From: Chaenocephalus aceratus
Taxonomy: Eukaryota; Chordata; Actinopteri; Perciformes; Channichthyidae
DNA length: 64,000 nucleotides
Assembly: GCA_023974075.1 (NCBI GenBank)
Contig: CM043801.1
Location: 5,415,769-5,479,768, forward strand
Direction: 5' to 3'
Part shown: piece after piece, positions 46,146-57,640 of the stretch
How positions within the stretch are numbered: position 1 is the stretch's first letter
How the letters are laid out: every line of letters begins with the position of its first letter
Program-made: the position numbers and the translations under genes
Notes under the pieces: model-generated
Databases searched by the model: none
The model's input: the letters and a program-made list of their open reading frames with translations, nothing else
What the model was told of the DNA's origin: nothing

Positions 46146-46320
46146 AAAATTCAAATTTACTTTTTTTTTTTATCACACAAGTCTTTAGGGTGGTATTAAC
46201 ATAATGACTAACAAAAATTAAAAAAATATTTTTTTATTTTTGTTTTATTATGTGTCCTTTGTAGAGGACATCGGGTGTTAGTTATGCATAGTATACAAAC
46301 AACATTAACATACAAGTACA

Positions 46321-47316
46321 TAGGGGTGTAATGGTTCACAGAAGTCACGGTTCGGTTCGTACCTCGGTTTGGGGGTCACGGTTCGGTACGGGTTCGGTAC
46401 AACAAGAAAAAGCAAAAAAAAAGTCCCAAATACATAATTCCAGGTTTGTTGTTATTTATTTTTGAACAGTAGTGCAAGTTTCAGTTTAAAAATAAGGAAC
46501 TCTGACATTTTGAATAATTAACTGTATTAAACAGTTAAAAACAAACCACAAACAGTACCACACACACTCAGGTGGCCATATTATCTATAATGGCTGATGT
46601 CAAATAAAAAGGTTTCATCAAGCTGTAAAACTAAAAAGAATGTATTGAAAATAATACATAAATAATAAGAAATTGTTTCAAGGGCGCATAGTCGTTGAAA
46701 AACATTATGCCAAAAGCTTCCGTTATTTATTTTGGTCTCTCGGCTTTCATGTCTTTCTTGGCTTCTTAAAAACAGCGGGGATCAGCTGTTGAACTGCTGT
46801 TGTCTTTTGCCGGGCTCCAGTGATTGGCAAATCTGGGTGATGCCTTCTGATATGATTTAGCATGTTTGGCGTGTGTTACCATTAGCATACCGGACCGCTA
46901 TCGAACGACGCCGACACACCGTCCTCGTCCGATCCACCACTCGCACACTTCATCGTTATTGTATTCCACAGGGAACCCGAAATGTTCCCACACAGCTGAT
47001 TTAAAAGAAGCAGGTGGGTTCTAGCGCCTGTGTGTTTTCTGAACTCACCATACTAACTGTTCTTCTTGTATTTTGTTCGTTTTGTTGTTGTGTTTCTTCT
47101 TGTTCTTCATTTGTTGTTTAAGGGCGGCTAGCAAACAGCTTTTAGGCGCAATACCGCCCCCTGGATTATAAATAGTGTAATGGATACTGCCCTGAATGAC
47201 ACTTTTTTCCCACTCGTAAAAAAAAAAGGCGTATTCGTCGTGTGACTGCATGTGCCGAACCGTGACGTTCCGAACCGTGACGGTACGGGACGAATACGGA
47301 TACCGTTACACCCCTA
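46321..47316. mobile_element. hAT element 6, 996 bp, complete, non-autonomous
   Basis: Ends TAGGGGTGTAATGG and (complement) TAGGGGTGTAACGG. A perfect 8-bp duplication CAAGTACA lies at 46313-46320 and 47317-47324. Subterminal regions repeat GGTTCGGTAC/CGAACCGTGACG words. No transposase frame. Confidence 0.95.
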
Positions 47317-47331
47317 CAAGTACATTTAGAT

Positions 47332-47530
47332 CAGTGGTTCTCAACTGGTGGGTCGCGAGCCAAAAGTGGGTCGCGGACCCGTTTCGAGTGGGTCGCAGAT
47401 GTGGAAAAAAGTCAAACTTTTATTTTCAAGGCCCGATTTTCTAACGCTGTGCATGCAGTCGGCATTGGACTGGAAGTACCGGAGACCATAAATGGTTTTG
47501 AAAATTTCTGTCACGTATGATCATCTTCTC
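47332..47530. mobile_element. hAT-like left end fragment
   Basis: CAGTGGTTCTCAACTGGTGG followed by repeated GTGGGTCGC words; right end not found. Confidence 0.5.
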
Positions 47531-47539
47531 AATAAAACA

Positions 47540-48869
47540 TCTTTGCGGAAAAATATTAAGAGTACATACTTTCCCCCCTGTGAAAGTATGTACTATTTTT
47601 TTCATCAAATATAACACATAAAAACAATAATTCAATAACGTGCTTTAACCACTAGGCGGTGCACACAAGGTACACACAGCCATAATAACTTTGCATTATT
47701 AGTGTAGGACACTTATGTATGTACAACATCTGAAGATGTGTAGTTTATTCATATTTCACATAATTTTACAGCATATTACTATATTATTTCAGACTCAGTA
47801 TTTACATTCTTATATTCAAAGAAAATCAGTAATATCTTTAAAAACTACAAGTCCTTTTATATCAGCTGTGCACCGTTATGGTGTAAATATAACCTATCTA
47901 CGAATTAGATCAAATGTAAAAGTCAGCCGAATTAGTGTTGATACTGCGAGGAGACGTATTGTGTGAAGAGAAATTGAAGATGTTGTTTAATTGTTGATAT
48001 ATTTATGATCCACGTCAAGTATTCAGTTTCGGCGGCATTTCTTCCAGTTTTTCCAAAGGTCTTCTCATCAGCGCTCTATAAATAAAGAACTACGGCAGAT
48101 CTGTAATATGTAATGCAGCCAAACCGTGTATTACAATGCCGTTATGTGATGACTTCCAAAGAGAAAAGCAAGAACACTCGGAATAAAGTATTATTTTTAT
48201 TTATTTTTTATGTTTTTCGGAGTTCATATCGCATTAACACCATATCCCTACATGCATTGCGGCTAAAACATCCAATCAGCGGGCTTAAACCATAGCTGAG
48301 GATCTTGGGTAATCAGTTCATTGGGTGTGTATCGCAATGATACTCGAAATGTCCCTTATAGGCCTACGTCTGTTTCCGGTTATTTTAATTTTGAAATTCA
48401 GTTCCTGACAGACGCCAAAAAACCCAGAGATTATGGAATTAAACAAATAAATAAAAACAAGGATAATTGTGTGTTATTGGTGAGTAAATAACAGTGTGTT
48501 ATTTAGAAAAGAATAGTAATTGGAAGGAAAAAAAGATTTAAAAAAAAATACAGATTTCAGTATCCTGAGGCCCCATTTATTTTCCTCACAGACGACAAAA
48601 AAAGTCCGACATTATACGATTTAAAATAAAAACAATAATCGTAGCTTGATATTGAGAAGATGTTTTTATGAACCCCACAGCTTCCGGTCTTCCACGACCC
48701 GACCGGACAAAAAGACGTGCTGCAGGCACGAAACATACTACCAATAGAAATACATTGCTTTTAAAATCGTTCTGTGTGACACGAAAAAAGGGGAACATCG
48801 TGTTGGTGAACACGAATCAATAGATTAAATGTCGTGACTATAACACGAAATGCCGTGAGACTGGGTTGC
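47540..48869. mobile_element. relative of the 17-kb element, half copy
   Basis: Reverse complement of about 17106-18380, ending CCGTGAGACTGGGTTG at 48853-48868. Same order of internal words (CCTAGTGGTTAAAGCACC equivalent, ACGTCTGTTTCCGGTTATTT). Only one arm is present; the other half is missing. Confidence 0.8.
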
Positions 48870-48967
48870 GCACTCACAACATCCTCACTCTGTGTTCGGG
48901 GGTCCTTAGCTATTAGCTTCACCTTAGCATGTGTTCATTGCAGGTGTTTGTTGAGGTTTGACGTGGC

Positions 48968-49680
48968 AACCCAGTCTCACAAAAAAACGTGTAATAACTA
49001 CGTTGGTCCACAACTTGGGACGTAGTATTTCTACAAAAACGCCTCTGAAATTGTAAGATCCCTATGTTTTTTTTCACCATTCATTCATTTCCAATGGCTG
49101 GCGTCTATGTCACGTGATCTTTCTCCCTGCAGAAAAAAAAAACATGGCCGACATTTGTTTTATTCTCGGTGGAAAATGCCTATTTAAAGTTAGTTTGGCC
49201 ATTAAAATGCGTTTTGATGTCATTTGATGCGAGAAATATGAGTTGTTATTTCAGATTATGTGTGCAGTGGATGTACATGATCTTTAGTTTGCTAGTTATT
49301 ACGAAGATTACTTCAGGAAATTGTGTCCATAACGTTTTCATTGTTACCAAGGTGGTTGCTAGGGACGCTGCTATCGATATTATTTCTGTTATGTTGTGTA
49401 ACTGTTTAATGGTGTTATCTTTATTGCTACCTCCTTCCCCATCAATTTATAGTGTTGGTCCACAGCGCAAATGTATTAGTTTAACAAAATCCGCATCTAA
49501 AATTATGGCATAGATACATTATTTTCCCCTGTGCAATTCTCCATTTTCTCAACAATAACACATAATTATCCTTGTGTTTACTTATTTGTTTGATTAATTA
49601 ACACAAGTTGGAGTCCGTCAGGACGGAGCAGCTCATTTGCTTTAGAGAATATTACACCCGGAAGTAAGTATTCTCTCCGC
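48968..49680. mobile_element. second, diverged relative of the 17-kb element
   Basis: Starts CAACCCAGTCTCAC at 48968. Downstream words ACAATAACACATAATTATCC and GTCCGTCAGGAC correspond to 17466-17570. The right arm is not found. The 114-codon frame inside has no homologue in the better-kept copies and is not called. Confidence 0.55.
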
Positions 49681-50850
49681 TGCTCCATCTGTTTGACATT
49701 GCTGGTGTTATTTTCTGGTTGCTAACAAAGGCCATTGTAACACATAAACACACATCAGAGCACAGTGGGCTCATAGGGGGGGGGCAGGAGCTCCAACAAG
49801 CCGTTAAGGACAGAGTGAATACACATACTATACAGAGATGCTGTATGAGAAACCAATGTGAGTTTGGAAAATTGCACAATGTAAATCTATTCTAGTATAC
49901 CTCAACAATGGAATTATGATCAGTAGAAATGGCCATGACATGGGACCTTTTAAAGTGAACATGTATTTGTCATGAAAACAAATACAACGTAGGTCCATGA
50001 TGATGAGGGAGAATTACCCTCCAGTCTGCAGCTACTTGTCAGGCTAATGGATGCTCACAGCATCTCTGCTCACACACACATACACACTGTGTTTCACTGC
50101 AGCTCAGAGTAAAGAGTGTCATAACAGGAACAAGATGTTGCTCTGTTTCCATTTCAGATTTGGAGGCTAGTGCAGCAGTAACAGTAACATTATGTTTAGT
50201 GTTTAGGAAACATTCTGTCTCAAGAAGCGAAAATACAGATGTAATTAAAGTAAACAGGAAAGAATGATGTCTATCAAAATAATCTCAACTCAATGGGGAC
50301 TTGCTAGTCTTTTTCCGCAGTTTTGATTTGCAAATCATGATCTTCAATATTTGTTTGAATATGAACTTAACTCTGTCTTAACTCACTATTTTTATAAAAA
50401 TATTGTCACAATGTTATGCAATCTACTGGGCAGTTTATCAGTTTGTTTTCTAACTAACAAGCTAGCTATTCATCGGTGATAGCCTGCATTGTTGAGTTGC
50501 TTAAGTTAACCAACCAAAGTCAAGTTTTTTTGATTTTGTAGAACAAAATGATGTAAAGAAATATTCTATTGTTTGTTACTACTTCTCTAGCATGTACCTG
50601 TACTAATACACCCGTGTGACAATGACACTTTTGTTAAGCGTAAAAAAAAGCTTTTCAGAATGTAAAATGATTCAAGTAAGTCATAATAGTTGAATAATAA
50701 TTAATCTATTTTACAGAGGTGGTAATAGAAAAGTGAATATATGTATCAAAGATCAAAATTGCCAGGAATGATGTTGATTAAAGCATTAGATATGTAGAGG
50801 CGTTAAGAATGTGTAATATTCACACACTGTCATTTATCTTGTTGGTGGTT
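49681..50850. other. cadherin intron, nothing recognised
   Basis: A short GACATGGGACCTTTTAAAG word (49938) is a shared repeat remnant. No exon or element ends. Confidence 0.45.
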
Positions 50851-50851
50851 C

Positions 50852-52448
50852 AGTGTTTCCCACAGATCTGAAATATACTTGGGCGGGTGGTGGCAGCGGG
50901 CGGGGGGGGGGGGTGCCCGGAAAAAAAAAAGTTTTAACAACATGTTTATTTATTGACTTTTCATTCCTGTATAATCATTTTGCGCAAAGATGGCACTGTT
51001 TGTCAGAGCACTTCATCCTTCTGGAATTTCATGAAGAACAGCTCCAACGCCTGTGTGTATGGGAACACCTCTGGTGCTGGTCCATTAACTGCCAGTGTTT
51101 CCCACATATCTGAAATATACTTGGGGGGGTGGTGGTAGCGGGGGGGGGGGGGGGTGAGGTGACGTACAACAACATTAACCTTTCTGTTGGTCGCTTGTTA
51201 GCAGACCCTTCACGCGATGGCAGAGCGAACAGGTACAGGCAGGGCCCATAATGATAGCCCTATAGTTTAAATCTACTACCCACACATGAACATATGGAAA
51301 TGGATTACTATTTAAAAAAATAAATGTATTTATAAATGTATTTAGGAACCTATCCATGTGATTTTTAGTGGGGGTCGACCTTAAATCCTCTATGGGGGTC
51401 CAGGGGCATGCCCCCCCGGTAAGATTTTATTTTTTATTTTGGAGTTAAATGCATCAATCTGGTGCATTTTGAGGGGAAAATAAAGAGACTAGATCTATGG
51501 AAACACCTATATTAAACAGAACTGTATACATTTCAATAATCATAAAATCATGGCCATAACCAATAACATACCATTTCCAATATGAAAAAAACACTGAAAC
51601 TTGTTTATTAATTTATTTTTGGTTAATTTATAGTTGTGAGTGTGTCTGTGCTCCTGAATCAGCCTCTCCTGTCTCCCTCCTCTCCCCCTGCTCCTCTTTG
51701 AGGCAGCAGCAAAGACTAGTTTTATCTCAACAAGTTTTAAAAGTGTATCTTACCTTTTTTCACCCAGTTAACTTTTTATTTATTTATTCATGCATATTTT
51801 ACTAATCACATTACATTTCATTTAGCTGACGCTTTTATCCAAAGCGACTTATAATGACCGATTACAGGGACATTCTCCCTGGAGTAACTAAGGACTCAGT
51901 GCCTTACTCAAGGGCACACTAGTGGTGGTGTTCCTGGCGGGATTTGAACTCACAGCCTTCCGATCTTCAGCCCACCTCACTATCCATTAGACCAATCACT
52001 GCCCTCTCAAATGGAAATATGTGTTTACATAAATGGTGACCACACCGTTTGAGACCCACTGAGAACTTAGTTAACTATCTAAACACTCAGAGAGTCCTTT
52101 ACCTCACCTGAGCTGAGCTTATCCCGAGCTTGAATGACACACAGAGACCAATCAAGGGCTTTGATTTATGATCTGTATGACAGTGGCCATGTCGGCAGGC
52201 CACATCATGTGGACAGCCAGTCACCCTGTGTGAGGCAGGCCACTTAACAGGCCAGAAGGAGGCGAGATCAGTGCAAGGGAGCGAGGGATCATTGTCCACA
52301 AGTTAATCGATCGCAGATGGGGTCGTGGTCACGTACGAATAAAAAAAAAAAAAAAAAAAAACCTAAATGGGTCGCGAAATATACTTGGGCGGCCGTTAAT
52401 ATACCTGGGCGGCCCGCCCAAGTATAGTCTATGTGTGGGAAACCCTGA
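50852..52448. mobile_element. hAT relic(s) with nested SINE
   Basis: CAGTGTTTCCCACA occurs at 50852 and again at 51093, each followed by ATCTGAAATATACTTGGG. The right end (complement CAGGGTTTCCCACACATAG) is at 52448. Inside are poly(G) runs, GGGGGTCCAGGGGCATGCCC (51395-51415) and a poly(A) at 52340-52359. No 8-bp duplication is visible at either pair of ends. Two copies or an internal duplication are possible. Confidence 0.65.
51809..52003 (-). mobile_element. tRNA-derived SINE with L2-type tail
   Basis: On the minus strand: a tRNA-like head with an A-box-like GGTCTAATGGATAGTGAGG and a B-box-like GGATTTGAACT complement, a middle with CCAGGGAGAATGTCCC, and a tail GCTTTGGATAAAAGCG shared with the L2 fragments in this window. 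It sits inside the hAT relic. Confidence 0.8.
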
Positions 52449-52504
52449 TTTGTTGCTTTGGCTATATCCCGTCTGACTGACTGTGAGCTCTCTTCTCTGT
52501 GCAG

Positions 52505-52624
52505 GAACGTCAGTCTTGCAGGTGAGCGCCTCAGATGCAGACGATCCGACCTACGGGAACAGCGCCAAGATCGTTTACAGCGTCCTGCAGGGGCAGCCCT
52601 TCTTCTCTGTGGACCCCAACACAG
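52505..52624 (+). CDS. type II classical cadherin, start of EC2 (120-bp exon)
   Basis: Bounded by TGTGCAG and GTAGGA. With the G left over from the upstream exon it reads [20 protein letters not shown], then [20 protein letters not shown] and a split Gly. [11 protein letters not shown] is a signature of EC2 in type II cadherins, and 120 bp is the conserved length of this exon. Phases match (both ends phase 1), so the two exons splice in frame across 19.2 kb. The next exon, expected to start with an I(I/V)RTAL-like segment and encode the rest of EC2, is not in the remaining 11 kb. Confidence 0.93.
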
Positions 52625-53004
52625 GTAGGACCTGCTTCTGCTTTCGAACTGCTGTGGAGGAGAAGTTCTGACATCTGAGCTGTGCTGTAAACATGCTGGT
52701 GATGCCAAAAGCCAGCAATATTCTGTTTAGGAAAACTGTTATGGAGGAGCTCTCCAGATAGTGTGTGATGATGTAGGTGGAGCCAGGCATGTTGGGGTCG
52801 GCCTCCAGCTGCACTATTATTATACATGGCGGGTGCACTAAGGGTTGTTTACATTATATAACTCAGTAAATATTAGGACCCCTGGTCATATTTTTTGTAG
52901 ACGGTAATATGTTGTACTTTGTAAAGACTGATTCTCTCCATAGAATTACAACATCAAAGTCATCGCAGAGCCGGTTTACCGCTGGTCAGGTGAATGCAGC
53001 TTTA
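52625..53004. other. cadherin intron
   Basis: No repeat end or exon recognised. Confidence 0.5.
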
Positions 53005-54015
53005 GCCAAGGCAAGGCCATTTTATTTATAAAGCTCCTTTCAACACAAGGCCATTCAAAGGGCTTTACAAACATTCAAGACATTAAGAGCATTAAGAAGT
53101 AATGCAGCGGAAACATATTATAAAATGCAAACGGAAGAAAATGAACATAAAACAAGCTGACATATGATACAGATATAAAATACATGGATACAAGTTACAG
53201 TGCAGTTTAAGATATGAATAGTTCAATTATAAGCAGCGACAAAAAGAAAAGTCTTCAGCCTGGATTTAAAAGTAGTCAGAGTTGCAGCGGACCTGCAGGT
53301 TTCTGGGAGTTTGTTCCAGATATTTGGAGCATAATAACTGAACGCTGCTTCTCCATGTTTAGTTCTGACTCTGGGGACAGAAAGCTGACCAGTCCCTGAA
53401 GACCTGAGAGATCTGGATGGTTCATCATTTAGCAGGAGGTCAGAAATGTATGTTGGGCCTAAACCATTCAGTGCTTTATAAACCAGCAGCAGTATTTAGA
53501 AATCTATTCTTTGACACACAGGAAGCCAGTGTAAAGACTTCAGAACAGGAGTGATGTGATCCACTTTCTTAGTGTTAGTGAGGACTCGAGCAGCGGCGTT
53601 CTGGATCAGCTGCAGCTTTCTAATAGATTTTTTAGTGAGACCTGTGAAGACACCATTGCAGTAGTCCAGTCTACTGAAGATAAAAGCATGGACAAGTTTT
53701 TCCAGATCCTGCTGTGACATTAGTCTTTTAATCCTAGATATATTCTTTAGGTGATAGTAGGCTGATTTAGTAACTGTTTTAATGTGACTGTTGAAACTCA
53801 GGTCAGAGTCCATGACGACACCTAGATTTCTGGCTTTATCTGTTGGTTTGAACATTGCAGACTGAAGCTCAGCGCTAACTTTTAAACGTTCTGCCTTGGC
53901 TCCAAAAACCATTACCTCAGTTTTATCTTTGTTTAATTGGAGAAAGTTCTGACACATCCAGTCATTGATTTGTTCAATGCACTTACTCAGTGTTTGAATT
54001 GGCACTATCAACAAT
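53005..54015 (-). mobile_element. Rex1/L2-like LINE, 3' fragment
   Basis: Minus-strand frame 53496-54014 (172 codons): NDWMCQNFLQLNKDKTEVMV, ARNLGVVMDSDLSFNSHI, TKSAYYHLKNISRIKRL, VHAFIFSRLDYCNGVF, LQLIQNAAARVLT and HITPVLKSLHWLPVCQRI. This is the region after the polymerase YADD in Rex1/CR1-like LINEs; a stop follows and the remaining C-terminus is in broken frames. The 3' end carries GAGCTTTATAAATAAAATGG (53020 region), the usual tail. 5'-truncated at about 54015. Confidence 0.82.
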
Positions 54016-55090
54016 ATTTATGTGTCCAATGTTTTCCAACTAAATATTATTCCAACATTTTTCTACAAACAAAACGATGCTGTGGTTAGGAAATTCAAAA
54101 ACGTTGATATTATCAAGAAAAAAAGGTTGTGGTCATGCTCATGGATAAGAATAAGGGAGTTGTTGTGAATGTTTTAAGATTTTTTAATAAAGAATTAATA
54201 CAATAATACAAATAAAACCAGCTGCACAGGTTATGTAATGTTATATGGTTGAGCATGGATTGAAACTAGTCACTAATGAGTAGCATGAATTGCAGCACAG
54301 ATCTCATTTGATAATTACTTGAGCCGTCTAAATGATGATATGTGATATCAGCAGTGGGAAGTCCTTCGTGTTGCAGGTGTTTATAGTGCAGTGTCTTCAC
54401 CTTTGTCCACGGGGACATCTTACATGACAAGATGTCAAGACACATGAAACACTGTGTCCCTGGTTGGTGGCCCTCAAGGGACTTGTTTGGATGTCTTCAA
54501 TAGCGTGGTGCCATGATGACGTATGTTTGCAGGCTGACCGGGATGTTAGTATCGCAATGGTTACTTCATCAAAAAGGAATATCATTGTTACATTGGATTT
54601 GGAAATATAACATCAAATAAAATCTAAGGCAACAACAGGTTTATGGTACTCACATGTACCCCCACCGTATCACCTGAATCGCTCCTAGAGCACCATTGAG
54701 TTCTTTGTAACCAAATGTCTCTCAGAGGGGCGTGGGGAGGGGCTCCTTCTTTTCATCCAAAGTAACAGACAGAGAATCAGCACTTTGGAAACAGGGCTGA
54801 AACAGAGGGGATTATGGGATGCTGCAATGATCTGTTTGGTGTTTGGAGCCAAACACTTCAGAGACATGTTGTGTATCTGAGAGATATAATATATTGATGA
54901 AAAACAGTATAATAGGGGATCTTTAAGCCACTTTTATAATCTTTGAAAAGTAAATACAATTTTCAGGAGTAAAAAGCTAACGTTAGGCTATAAACACACT
55001 ATAGCACGGTCACATGGCTGCACATCACCACCGCTAAGCTAAAGGCGGCACATTTTTGGCGGGATGGCGTTTAGTAGACATTTAGTCACT
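54016..55090. other. cadherin intron with a shared non-coding repeat
   Basis: 54650-54910 has the form of a common fish non-coding repeat (GGGGCGTGGGGAGGGGCTCC, GGGGATCTTTAAG). No exon seen. Confidence 0.45.
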
Positions 55091-55213
55091 GAGAGGTGGC
55101 TCAGTGGGTAGTGTGATGGACTTCGATTCAGTTCGAGTCCCACTGCAGTCAGCATGTCGTATTGAGTATGTAAGTCGCTTTGGATAAAAGCGTCTAACAA
55201 GAGACATGTAATG
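55091..55213 (+). mobile_element. short tRNA-derived SINE with L2-type tail
   Basis: Head GGTGGCTCAGTGGGTAGTG (A box) and GTTCGAGTCCC (B box), then GTAAGTCGCTTTGGATAAAA and an ATGTAATG end. About 120 bp. Confidence 0.82.
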
Positions 55214-56486
55214 TTAGCAACGGCCATCTTTATGACACATATGAGCTTCAGACAGCCACAAGTTGGGTATTTACTGTTCATTTTATGTCATAGAACAGAC
55301 CGGGAAAATCTCTTCAGCTTTTGTAAACCACCGACCTTATTTCAGGCTTCTAACCAAAAGCATTTTCAAAAAGCCATTGACTTTGAGCTCACATGCTGAC
55401 TCATAACCTAGTTTTCTGCACGACACCATTCTCTTTAACCCCTCATGTTGTGTCCTCTCTCTAGTGTCACTATCGACACACAGGGGAAAGTGTCACATAC
55501 TTGAATCAGAGCACTTGTATTTGACTTTTACACATGTGATGTTGAGATTCATCAGTAAAAAGAGGTGCAGCTAGGTTGTAGGTGCTGCTTCTTTACATTG
55601 AACTGTACCGTTAATTACCCACCCATCCAGGAGTCGATGCTACATGGTTGGGTGGATGATGTGAAGCACATGATGAGCGTCGTTGAATATAATCTGCATG
55701 GGTTTATGGATGAATACATTGAACTGTGGACCTGAAGTCATAACACTGTCACTAATCCTCGGTGTAATTGTTGCACAGAGGCTGTTATATACCCGACTGC
55801 AGGAAAGATGTATCATACACATTTGATTCCACAAAACCAGTTTAACGTCTTCTTAAAATTACATTTGTCTTTTTGGCAATCTGCCCCCTCGGAACAATGG
55901 CCTGGGTTTAATGACAGTCTTCTTTATATTGCATTGACATGTTAGGACACAGATGAATTCATAAGGAATTATTTTGACATTATTCCCCCAAAGATAGTGT
56001 ATTATGTAGCTAACTTAGTCTTGGTCAAGTGAGGCTGTTTGTACTTTGTATTTAAGAATGGGCAATGCACATTAAGTAACATGAGTCTATAATGTAAATG
56101 GGCCACATGAAGCCACAGAGGCTACTTTTAGTATGCGGTTCGTGGCATTGAAACACAAAGAGCACATACTGTAAGCACGGACAAAACCACATGAGAACAA
56201 TTAAAACACAGAAGCACAATGAGAGCACACATTCACATGCAAACCCATAAACACACAGAACGACACAAAAGCACACACATTAGCAAAGTTAGAGCTAATA
56301 GGCACAGACAGTATGAAATATATGATACACCCTCATCACAGCGTGGTTGATTGTGCAATAACCACTGTTTGACAGATTTGGAAAAAGAGCTGATAGAGGT
56401 TAGTGTCCTTAGTTCTGTGGGTGTGGTGGTCCAGGTACAACTCTCTACACTATCATTCTATTAGAAACTGAATTAGCACTTCTCAT
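55214..56486. other. cadherin intron, nothing recognised
   Basis: No exon, repeat end or RNA gene seen. Confidence 0.5.
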
Positions 56487-56677
56487 ACATTACATTACTG
56501 CACTTGTTAGACGCTTTTATCCAAAGCGACTTACATACTCAGTACTGTGGGCAATCCCCACAGGAGCACTTTGGGGTGAAGTGTCTCAGGGACACAACGA
56601 CATGCTGACTGCAGTGGGGTTTGAACCTGTGACCCCCTGATCCCAACACCAACGCACCACCACAGGCGCCGCACGCC
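56487..56677 (-). mobile_element. tRNA-derived SINE with L2-type tail
   Basis: On +: CGCTTTTATCCAAAGCGAC tail, a middle with GGGCAATCCCCACAGGAGC, then GGGGTTTGAACCTGTGACC (complement of the B box). Same family as 51809-52003 but diverged. Confidence 0.8.
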
Positions 56678-56948
56678 TCCCTATACCTACTGCTCTTTCT
56701 CACATCAGAGGAAGCTTTCCACTTCTCCTCACATCAAATTGAATTATATGCTGTACAATGTCACAGCTAAATCCCCACACATTGGGACATGTGAAGAGAA
56801 GGAAGCGTTGCACGTCTTTTAATTAAAGATGAAATTGATATTTCTCCTGGTCTTATCAATAATAGCCTTTAAATGAGTGATTTGCGACACAGCAGTGATC
56901 TAAATGCATTGTAAAAGAAATGCTGCCAAAGACATGTCTCTGTATAAA

Positions 56949-56966
56949 CCCCCCCCCCCCCCCCCA
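56949..56966. repeat. poly(C) run
   Basis: About 17 consecutive C. Confidence 0.9.
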
Positions 56967-57061
56967 CCCGACTGTCTGTCTCTGAAACAAAAGCTTCTCC
57001 AGACATTATCCATTAAAGTCACATGACATGCCCTGCACAGACAGCATGCAGAGAATAAGGA

Positions 57062-57073
57062 TGTGTGTGTGGT

Positions 57074-57104
<31 letters not shown>

Positions 57105-57200
57105 GTGGGGGTGTGTGTGGTGTGTGTGTGTGTGTGTGTGTGGTGTGTGTGTGTGTGTGTGTGTTGTGTGTGTGTGTGTTGTGGGTGTGGTGTGTTGTGT
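57062..57200. repeat. imperfect (GT)n microsatellite
   Basis: GT runs broken by GTGG and GTTG; frames across it are artefacts. Confidence 0.95.
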
Positions 57201-57279
57201 GTTTTGATGAGACTGTCTGAGAGGATATTCGCACATTTTCAGGTGTATGTAGTGTACTGGGACATGTCTCCATGCTTTA

Positions 57280-57640
57280 ATGTTCAAAAGCTCTTTATTC
57301 TTCTCATACTGCCTGTGCTGCAGCACCTCTTTTCCCCCTCTGTCTGAAACCAGAGCCCAGTCTGCTCTGGTTGGTTATCTGTTGTGATTGACCAACCTCT
57401 TAGAGATGTCCGACACCTTAGCCTATCACGTACAATGTGTTTGAGCGCTAGCCAATAGAAGTGCGAGTGTTACATAGTGATGTCACTATGTTACTAAAGT
57501 AATCAAAGGAGTCCAATCGAGGCTTTTCATGCACTGGGGGGGTTTGGGAGACAAACTCCCTCTGGATTGAACTTAGGAATGTTAGCCTGTGCAGAAAAGC
57601 CTATACAACCCACAGGAAAAGGGAAAACCCCCAAAAAGCA
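57280..57640. mobile_element. dispersed non-coding fish repeat
   Basis: Shares GTTCAAAAGCTC, GCCAATAGAAG, GTTACATAGTGATG and ACAAACTCCCTC words with 32395-32690, with extra middle sequence here. Confidence 0.5.

Noticed and set aside
49169..49513. 114-codon + frame
   Set aside because: Lies inside a relic of the 17-kb transposon family whose better-preserved copy has no such frame; composition is hydrophobic AT-rich chance.
55091..55160. Functional tRNA gene
   Set aside because: A and B box words are present but no cloverleaf can be formed and an L2-type tail follows, so it is a SINE head.
57006..57347. 106-codon and 94-codon frames
   Set aside because: Read the imperfect GT microsatellite as Thr-His or Cys-Val repeats.
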